NCBI RefSeq assembly: GCF_963675165.1
Contig: NC_087380.1
Location: 1,541,803 to 1,605,802 of the forward strand
Length of the DNA stretch: 64,000 nucleotides
Source of the DNA: Halichondria panicea
Lineage: Eukaryota > Porifera > Demospongiae > Suberitida > Halichondriidae
Reading direction: 5' to 3'
The notes below the pieces were generated by a model. It was not told where the DNA came from. It made no database searches and worked only from the letters and a program-made list of their open reading frames with translations. Each line of letters begins with the position of its first letter. Positions within the stretch are counted from its first letter, which is position 1. Positions 56,632 through 64,000 of this stretch are shown piece by piece. Made by a program: the position numbers and the translations under genes.

Positions 56632-58350
56632 ATGGAGACTCAAGGTGTTCTGCTTCTGCTTCTTTTATTGTGTGCTGTGTCCACCTGCTGGGGACAGCAA
56701 GGTAATCCTGTGATAATGATTGTATTGGTGGTAGGTGCTATTCTGGGTGAGTAGATTGCACAAGTCACCATAATTATCATGCATGTGAATCTAAATGGTT
56801 AATAGATTGTGCTGTCTCCACAGCCACCTGTCCTGACCTCACTGTACCAGCCAATGGAGTGATTATCTACAGCTCTAGTACCTCACCACGCCCTCAGGGA
56901 ACACTGGCTACACAGAGCTGCTTGAATGGATACGTACCCTCCATTACCAGCACTGCTACCAGAGTGTGTCTATCTAACAGATTGTGGACTGGAACAGCTC
57001 TCACTTGTGAAGCGGGTAATTTTATTGAGTCTAAGCTAGTTTCGATGGTAGATAGATTGTACTGCCCCCCACAGCCATCTGTCCTGACCTTATTGTACCA
57101 ACCAATGGAGTGGTCATCTACAGTCCAGCTACCACCACCAGACTAGAGGGAACCATGGCTACACAGATCTGCTTGAATGGATACGTACCCTCCACTACTA
57201 GCACTGCTACCAGAGTGTGTAGAGCTGACAGATTGTGGAGTGGAGCAGCGGTCACTTGTCAATGTAAGCTAGTACAATGAACTCTAACAGACTTACAATC
57301 CCCCACCCCCACAGTACCTCCTGTCTACGTCTCCATGGGAACCACCAACTATGCTGTTATGAACTCACAGGTTGCCATAGACACCATCGGAGATACCACT
57401 GAGACAGCATTGACTTGCAGAACTGACTCAACTATTTGCTGTACAGGACAAGATAATCCCAATAGTCCCAATGGATTAGGAGATTGGCTACTACCGAATG
57501 GAACATCTGTCACAAGGAATCAGGACATTACTGATTCAGACACTGATCTACTGTACAGAAGTCGAGATACTGGTTCACTCAGACTCCATCGTCGAGGGTC
57601 TGTGTCAGGCCCCACTGGCTCCTACTGCTGTGTGATTCCTGACAATACTGGAGTAGATGTGACATTCTGTGTGCAGTTAGGTAAGTGGGTCTGTGTTCTG
57701 ATCCATTGATTATGCTATGTTTCAGTGACTGAAGTCATCACTACCTCTCCTCCCATTACAAGTAAGTCAGTGGTACTATTATTGAGATGAGCGCAGCATG
57801 TATTGTGTTAGGTACTAACAGCGTGTGGGTTGTCTCATACAATCCATTACAGCCTCTACTGCTGAGAGCTCTCTCTGTCAGTGTGACAACACTGGTGCTG
57901 TGGTGGGAGGAGTGGTGGCCCTGGTAGCAGTGATTGCAGTGACTGTAGTGATGGTGACCTACCTAGTGCTCCGATACAAGAGAGGAGGGAAATTGTGAGT
58001 TTACCATGGTTTAAAGTGGTTTGTGTAGAGTCAGTGTCATTAGTTTAAGTAGACACACTTTGTTGTGTGTAAACAAGCTTCATACAAACTAAACAAACTG
58101 AAAGCTTTTATTGTCATAATTACTACTAATAGAAATATCATCTGTTCTCTCTACACACAGGACTGTTCCTCAAGATATCTCCCTTACTGACCAGGGTCAA
58201 AGTGCAGCCGCTACCTACGAGATCGTCCCTGCCACTTATGAGGAGATCCCAGCCTCCAGAGAGGTCAAAGGTGACTACAGCTACACACAGAACAATGCCT
58301 ACTCGACTGTGAATGGACGGGAGGCTCCCGCTGCTGGAGGAATACAATAA
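56632..58350 (+). CDS. Receptor H: two sushi, CC Ig-like, TM, tyrosine tail; intact and compact
   Basis: Exons: 56632-56701 (signal peptide METQGVLLLLLLLCAVSTCW), 56824-57015 and 57075-57263 (sushi, residues about 24-150), 57315-57680 (CC Ig-like, 151-272), 57726-57761 (linker), 57853-57994 (TM about 301-324, then RYKRGGK) and 58161-58350 (tail, 332-394). The total of 1185 bp is in frame, 394 aa. The two sushi domains are an unusual subtype with CLNGYVPS and VCxxxRLW, shared only with exon 2336-2527 of A and the damaged 60721 exon of G. The tail has YEIV, YEEI and YSTV but ends GGIQ like E. Unlike most copies, its 5' flank lacks the shared upstream element; the region before it is repeat R1 plus unique sequence. 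Confidence 0.87.
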
Positions 58351-58656
58351 CTGAACTATCACACGATTTATTAAATGTCTCGTTTAGTTTGTATTTTTAC
58401 TTGATGCAGAGCATGTAGATATTATTAAGATATATATTATTATACGTACTTCATCAGCCCCTCTCCTTTTCACTGCGTTTTTCACCTCATGACGTTTAGT
58501 ACAACGTTATTTTACAGTTGATAAAAGCAAAAACACTATTTTTCCCTATCAAAAGTGCATGAATTATAATCATTCATGCACCCCTGGCCCTATACATTGT
58601 TGTATATATAACTGGTCTGAAAAGTCAGATATAAATCATCGACATCAGCACAGGCT

Positions 58657-58690
58657 TGTGGGTGGGTAAGTATCGTTAATAGAACAAAAC
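58657..58690 (+). promoter_or_regulatory. Shared 5' element, copy 8 (truncated right half)
   Basis: GTGGGTGGGTAAGTATCGTT then AATAGAACAAA, 29 bp before the receptor G start codon. Same variant as copy 7. Confidence 0.55.
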
Positions 58691-58719
58691 TATGGTGAAG
58701 ACTTGGAGGTTGCATGCAA

Positions 58720-61549
58720 ATGGCTCAAGGTGTTCAGCTTCTGCTGCTGTTGTTATTGTGTGCTGTGTACACCTGCTGGGGACAAGGTACTATTTTGTTG
58801 ATAAGCTATTTCTAGCATTTAGTTCCTTTAGTCTGTTAGTGTATTAAATCCTGTTCCATTTTTATAATCTCTTGTACTTACACACCTATCTTACCATTGC
58901 TTTAGCCACATGCTCTGATAATCTCCCGGCCCTCACCAATGGATCTGTAACCTATACTAATGGACAAGCTAACAATAGACCAGTGGGTGCTACAGCTACT
59001 TACACCTGTATTGGTGGCTACACTCTGGTTGGAGTGTCAGTAAGAACCTGTGGGAGTGATGGAGAGTGGAGCTCAGTAACAGCTCCAGTGTGTCAGCGTA
59101 AGGAATGACTGAATGTGTAGTACCGGGGCGTATTACTAGAATGTTTTGCTGGTGAAAAAAAATTTTTGCGAATGAGCCACATCAGCAGAAAAGTTGACCC
59201 TTTGCGATCTAACTATTGCGTTCTGGCAAGAATCATGTGCATTTACTAGGTTTTGCGGATTATTGTTGCGAAGGATCAACCATCGCAAAGTTCGCAAATG
59301 TTTGATACTCGCAAAACATTCTAGTAATACGGTAACGTGTACGTTGAGTGTACCTGATCCCATAGTGATAACCTGTTCTGACCTGCCCTCACTGACTAAT
59401 GGGATCATCATCTATGGTGGTGCTGGATCCAATAACAGCAGACCAGTAGACACTGTGGCCATCTATACTTGTGAGGCTGGCTACACTCTCACTGACGTCA
59501 GCACCAGGACTTGTGGGAGTGATGGAGTGTGGAATGGGTTTGCTTCAAATTGTTGGCGTAAGTGGAATGGACTTTGTACTGTTTGTTTGTTGAGTGTATC
59601 GTCTCCCTAACATAGCTAACTGCCCTGACTTACCCTCACTGGCCAATGGGATGATTATGTACAGTGCTGGATCCAGTAACGACAGACCTTTCAGCTCTAG
59701 TGCTGTGCACACGTGCAACACTGGCTACACTCTCACTGGATATACTCTCACTGAAGGTACCACCAGTAGAGTATGTGTGAGTAGAGGGAAATGGAGTCAG
59801 TCAACTCTAACTTGTGAAGGTGGGCTCTGTAACTCTTGTACAGTTTATGTTTATACGCATTATTGAAGATTGTGTGAATCAAATGTTTGGTTGTGAAGTG
59901 AACGTAGTTATGCAGAGGTGTATAGGATGTTTTTGTGTAGGGTATATAATGTTGTGTGTGTGGAGTTGATCAACAGATCATGGAGTAGTTCAGCTCTTAC
60001 TTGTCAATGTGCACAATGCTCTAATAACAGACTTGAGTAAATAGAACATTCAGTGTGCAGGTATATAGATATGTCCATTTGCTCTGCTTATACTGTTGTC
60101 TGTGACTGAAGTTATCACTACCTCTACAAGTAAGGGAACTATTATATAGATTGTTAGGTACGTAGGTCCTTGTGGGTTGTCTCATGCATTCCATCACAGC
60201 CACTATACTGACGAGAGCTCTCTCTGTCAGAGTGACAACACTCATAGTGCTGTGGTGGGAGGAGTGGTGGCCCTGGTAGCAGTGCAGAATCTATTATTTA
60301 ATACTGATAATTTACACCAAATTTGCTAGAATTAATCTCAGGGAATGTAATTATTCGACTACCTTCCTCAGCACTCACTTAAAAAACCTTCCTACACCTC
60401 TGGAATATTATTATCATTGCGTTACTTCTGTATTTTAAAAATTTCAGCCATCTCACACCCTACACAGCGGACACAGAACCCACTGATCCTCCACCCATCA
60501 CCTGCACTGTACTGACTGCTCCGACCAATGGAATGATCGGCTACAATATGGGGACAAGATCAGTGGGCACTGTGGCCACCTACACCTGTGACACTGGCTA
60601 CACTGTCAATGGAGACACCACCAGGGCTTGTGGGAGTGATGGAGTGTGGAGTGGGTCAGCTCCAACATGTGAAGGTAATGAGTACAAGCTAGTGTGTTGA
60701 TGGTTGTGTTGTCTCCACAGCCACCTGTCCTGACCTCACTGTACCAGTCAATGGAGTGCTCTAGCACCTCACCACGCCCTCAGGGAACAGTGGCTACACA
60801 GAGCTGTACTGAGGGGTTCGGACTGTCTGGTGGGATAGAGAGAATGTATCAATTTGACAGAACGTGGAGTGGAGTGATCATCACCTGCCAACAATGTAAG
60901 TTGGTATGCTAGTCATTCCACCATCAGCTCCTGTATACGTCTCCATCCTTTTACTACATTATGCTGTGTTTCAATGACTGAAGTCATCACAGTCATCACT
61001 ACCTCTCCTCCCACTGCAAGTAAGTGGCACTATTATTGAGTTATTAGGACTAGATTGATACAAATTAGCAGCTTGCAATCCATTACAGCCTCTACTGATG
61101 AGAGCTGTCTCTGTCAGTGTCCCCAGAGTGACAGCACTGGTGCTGTGGTGGGAGGAGTGGTAGCCCTGGTAGCAGTGAGTGCAGTGACTGTAGTGATGGT
61201 GACCTACCTAGTGCTCCGGTACAAGAGAGGAGGGAAAATGTGAGTTTAAGTTGTTTGTGTACATTAGTTTAAGTAGACATATTTTGTTAAAAGCTTTTAT
61301 TCATAATTTCTACTAAGTATAATCTATGTTCTCTCTTGACACAGGAGTGTTCCTCATGTTCCTCGAGATATTCCCCTTACTGACCAGGGTCAAAGTGCAG
61401 CCGCTACCTACGAGACCGTCCCTGTCACTTATGAGGAGATCCCAGCCTCCAGAGAGGTCAAAGGTGACTACAGCTACACACAGAACAATGCCTACTCGAC
61501 TGTGAGTGGGCGTGAGGTCCCTGCTGCTGGAGGAATATATGATAACTGA
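58720..61549 (+). CDS. Receptor G: sushi receptor with damaged middle and no Ig-like domain
   Basis: Exons: 58720-58786 (signal peptide MAQGVQLLLLLLLCAVYTCW), 58906-59097, 59366-59557, 59616-59819 and 60477-60674 (sushi), 60721-60895 (sushi, broken), about 61000-61020 (linker), 61089-61239 (TM, with an extra PQS before DSTGAVVGG) and 61345-61549 (tail with YETV, YEEI, YSTV, IYDN). Decayed exons and a truncated TM exon (about 60196-60285) sit inside the intron 59820-60476. The 60721 exon is 175 bp because 11 bp present in H are deleted, giving a TAG at once. The Ig exon is reduced to about 20 bp (near 60928). Since all ectodomain exons are phase 1-1, skipping the broken exon would give a four-sushi membrane receptor with an intact tail. 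Confidence 0.65.
59120..59334 (+). mobile_element. MITE, TACCGTATTACTA family, intron of receptor G
   Basis: The ends TACCGGGGCGTATTACTAGA and CATTCTAGTAATACGGTA are inverted repeats. It is the duplicated counterpart of 47387-47601. Confidence 0.85.
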
Positions 61550-61680
61550 ACTATCACATGACTCAAAGTATAATTGTATTGCATGTAGAGATATACTACG
61601 TTTTTCATCAGCCCACACATAAAAATTTGATGGCTTTTATATACATTTGTAGTACAACAAAATGTTTTTGACAGATTTAT

Positions 61681-61722
61681 GTGGGTAGGTAAAGATCGTT
61701 AATGAAACAACTTCCAAACAGG
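61681..61722 (+). promoter_or_regulatory. Shared 5' element, copy 9 (orphan)
   Basis: GTGGGTAGGTAAAGATCGTT then AATGAAACAACTTCCAAACA. No receptor exon follows; the sequence changes to unrelated repeat (CGCGCCAGAGGAGG at 61737). It marks the right edge of the receptor cluster in this window. Confidence 0.55.
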
Positions 61723-62061
61723 TTGGAGTTAGTCTCGCGCCAGAGGAGGAACGCCAGGGTCAATAGGGTCACGTTTAATGAAGGATTAAACATTCTTGTT
61801 CTGGGTTCTTGACCTTTGCTGCATATAGCAGCTTAGCGCTTCTGTTCATTATTTGCCTGCTTGGAAAGCTTACTATACCTAGATCTATCCAGTGCAGTGC
61901 AGCCATCCCCGGATGTTTTCTATTTGAACGCTAGGTCGATAACATGGGTCTGGTGAACTTCCTATGTAGAAATTGGTCTACACGCCGAAGATTTCTTGGC
62001 CCAACTTACTACAGTTTCCAGCTAGATGCAACTGACAATAATATTATAATAGCTTATTATT
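61723..62061. other. Noncoding junction region
   Basis: No gene. It holds a CCAGAGGAGG element end, and at about 61950-62000 a fragment (GGTCTGGTGAACTTCCTATG, ACACGCCGAAGATTTCTTGG) that also occurs at 49165-49215. Confidence 0.5.
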
Positions 62062-62709
62062 TTATGCTGTAAGACTATAATCCCAGAAGATCACAGAAAG
62101 AGAGAGAAGTTCCATGGGTAGTTATACAGAAGCATGAGCTTAGTTGTAGATATTTAGCTTCAATGATGTCTCCTACTAGATCTATACCTAAAACCAGCAT
62201 TCTATATTCAAGTGGCAGTACTGCAAACAAGATTTGATTTGCATCTTTTGCTTTGAGAACTGAATCCATGCCATTGAGAACCTTGAAACTCAAACATAGC
62301 ATGCCTAGTTTAAGCTCAGTCTAGGTCTTTCTAGTGACTCTGAGTAGTTGCTATAGTATAGCCTCTCTCCTTCTTGCATGTGTAGATCCATCCTGATTTA
62401 AGCACTGAGCACCGAGGACTCTCAGTCTCAACTACATAATTTATTTGCAGAACTCTGGTTTTCACATTATTGTAACCACACTGTGGTCATCAACCATGAA
62501 TAATATTATTTGTGACCACTATTTACTATCACCCTCATCTTGCCCTCACGATAGGAAGTTCTCCAGACACAATTTTTAATCGGGGCTGGTGCGAGACTAG
62601 TGTTCAGTGTTTTCTCTTTTGGCCTATTAACAAAAGATGTCACTAAAAGCGGCCATTGTGATACTGGTAGTTCTGCTGGTGACCTTGTCAAGTGGTGAGT
62701 GGTTGGTGA
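62062..62709 (+). repeat. Duplicated promoter/signal-peptide block, copy 2
   Basis: Partner of 51750-52423. Includes the upstream words AAGTTCTCCAGACAC, TTTTTAATCGGGGCTGGTGC and the signal-peptide exon of the following gene. Confidence 0.9.
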
Positions 62710-63005
62710 CATACAGCATATCAAATGCGATAAACACTTATACATGTCGATGCAGTCTGTGTATCAAGCTTTAGAGTGTTAAAGGCGTCTCCTACACTGT
62801 ACACACACACACAATAAACATTGACACCCCACCTCCCACACACACGCTAGGAGCGGGGCTGGTTCTAAACCTGGACGAGCCCACTCAAGCAATACCGGGC
62901 AGTGTGCGACTGAACGTGAACGGATCTCGTACTATAAGCTTGGTGGGGGGAAGCTCGTACGTCATTAGTTGTCAACTCCCCTCTGGCGGCTTCCAACAAT
63001 CACAG
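62637..63005 (+). CDS. Start of an Ig-like secreted or membrane gene, 3' end beyond the window
   Basis: Exon 62637-62694 encodes the signal peptide MSLKAAIVILVVLLVTLSS. Exon 62851-63005 continues in phase: GAGLVLNLDEPTQAIPGSVR, then LNVNGSRTISLVGG, SSYVISCQLPSGGFQQSQ, ending in phase 0 at GTACGT. The second exon reads like the first half of an Ig-like domain (B-strand cysteine in VISCQLP). The remaining exons were not found before 64000; an open stretch at 63093-63258 is not convincing. The signal exon is nearly identical to the one fused to phosphatase exons at 52346. Confidence 0.55.
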
Positions 63006-63454
63006 GTACGTAAATAGGTGGAGTTTTATATCGTCAGAGTTAGTTAAAGGCACATCATTTCTGATTACGGTGTCTTACATTACACATCACCAGGAGTGTA
63101 TGAAGAGGAGTATGCGACTCCCACGCACATTCCATTCTACATCTAGGACTGATAAATGTGGGCTGGAGGTACAAACCACAACAGACCATGTGCATGATGC
63201 TGATACCACTACACCTACGCACCCACTTAAGATGCGGTTTGATAGTGACGTGGTATGACATACTCATACCGTAACCTGGTTTACACTACAACTGCTACAA
63301 TTGGATACTCCTCTTCATACACTCCTGACATCACATAACACTTCACTGTGGTGTACAAAGCAAATTTCTCATCAGTTTACAACAATTGTTTCCATGTACT
63401 GTAATTTTTTGTACAGAGATCGAAGGAAAATCTATGCTAACAAATGTCATAACT

Positions 63455-63926
63455 CAGAGGAGGTACGACACGCGTGCCTCGATTAGGCTAATTGCCTCTG
63501 CAATAACGTTGAGCGTGGGCGTAATTATGCCTCGATTATCTACCCACGCTCAACGTTATTGCAGAGGCAATTACAGTAGAACCTCGATTATCCGGCCCTC
63601 CATTATCCGGAACCTCGATTATCCGGCTTGGCAGTTTTCTTTTTAATCAGATTAAATAAAAAAAATGAAAAAAAATGGGCGTGTCCCTCAAATGCGCATG
63701 CGCGTTGCAGCTGTTACCATGGAGACATGCCTGCTTATCTTCTGCGCATGCGCAGACAACCATATGGCACTGCTGTTTATCAATAAAGTGGGTGGATCAA
63801 GGCGTGGTTTGTCTATTCGATTATCCGGCATATTCACTTATCCGGCCTGCTTCTGGAACCAAGGTGTCCGGATAATCGAGGTTCTACTGTAGCTTAATCG
63901 AGGCACGCGTGTCGTACCTCCTCTGG
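63455..63926. mobile_element. Foldback MITE with CAGAGGAGGTACGACACGCG ends
   Basis: CAGAGGAGGTACGACACGCG (63455) and CGCGTGTCGTACCTCCTCTG (to 63925) are inverted ends; TGCCTCGATTAGGCT pairs with AGCTTAATCGAGGCA. An inner hairpin TAATTGCCTCTGCAATAACG / CGTTATTGCAGAGGCAATTA lies at 63489-63573. A pogo-like MITE is inserted beside it. Confidence 0.8.
63574..63889. mobile_element. pogo/Tigger-like MITE nested in 63455-63926
   Basis: CAGTAGAACCTCGATTATCC and GGATAATCGAGGTTCTACTG are terminal inverted repeats flanked by TA on each side. Several further ATTATCCGG repeats are sub-terminal, and GCGCATGCGC occurs twice inside. Confidence 0.85.
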
Positions 63927-64000
63927 TGAGGATCTACAACTGTAGTAACTACAGACAGTTTTATTCTTGCAACTGTAATGTCCAGAGCTATTCTTGCAAC

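Larger units (their letters stand above)
57276..60470 (+). repeat. Segmental duplication, copy 2 (partner 45632-48770)
   Basis: See the partner. Differences are scattered substitutions and small indels (for example GTAAGTGG here against GTAAAAGTGG at 47825). Beyond 60470 this copy continues into further sushi exons, where the partner has repeat R1. Confidence 0.85.

Noticed and set aside
63093-63258. Third exon of the 62637 gene
   Set aside because: The open frame after an AG is phase-compatible, but its sequence does not complete an Ig-like domain and the end lacks a convincing donor.

Overview
The window looks like metazoan, most probably demosponge, genomic DNA. It is AT-rich, has short GT-AG introns (mostly 50-200 bp), many small palindromic or MITE-like insertions, and genes built from sushi (CCP), Ig-like, FN3, HormR/GAIN and 7TM domains. 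The species cannot be fixed from the sequence alone. All recognisable protein genes are on the + strand; one decayed retroelement reads on the minus strand.

The main content is a cluster of paralogous type I membrane receptors. Each has a signal-peptide exon, a variable ectodomain, a Cys-Cys Ig-like domain, a nearly invariant transmembrane exon and a nearly invariant tyrosine-rich cytoplasmic exon. In order these are: A (1-3600, 5' end missing), B (4096-6792, broken), C (7048-8637, remnant), a remnant at 24738-26045, a giant member with an Ig/FN3/sushi ectodomain (27343-41075, 22 exons, about 1729 aa), E (42014-46617, about 780 aa), F (46986-48561, cut off), H (56632-58350, about 394 aa) and G (58720-61549, damaged). 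Ectodomain exons are phase 1-1, so they can be added, lost or skipped without shifting frame. Several copies carry fresh nonsense or indel lesions. Most copies share an approximately 42-bp element just upstream of the start codon. This is a birth-and-death, exon-shuffling receptor locus, and a role in recognition or immunity is my inference.

Between the receptor copies lies an adhesion GPCR (11598-21765, possibly starting at 9152): 14 sushi domains, of which nine come from a recent triplication of a three-sushi cassette, then HormR, GAIN/GPS, seven transmembrane helices and a cytoplasmic tail. Positions 48771-56581 hold a block foreign to the receptor cluster. It contains inverted dispersed repeats, a 1.7-kb foldback palindrome, a chimeric truncated purple-acid-phosphatase-like gene (52346-54803) and an unrecognised gene remnant. 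The signal-peptide exon of that chimera is duplicated at 62637, where it begins a different Ig-like gene that runs off the right edge.

Mobile elements include MITE families that share a terminal TACCGTAT, pogo-like (CAGTAGAACCTCG) and hAT-like (CAGGGCCGTA, CAGTGGCGGATCC) non-autonomous elements, a Mutator-like foldback with direct flanking repeats, a non-LTR reverse-transcriptase remnant and a DUF3504/Crypton-like remnant. Exon boundaries were inferred by eye from GT/AG signals, reading frame and comparison among paralogs. No transcript evidence was available.
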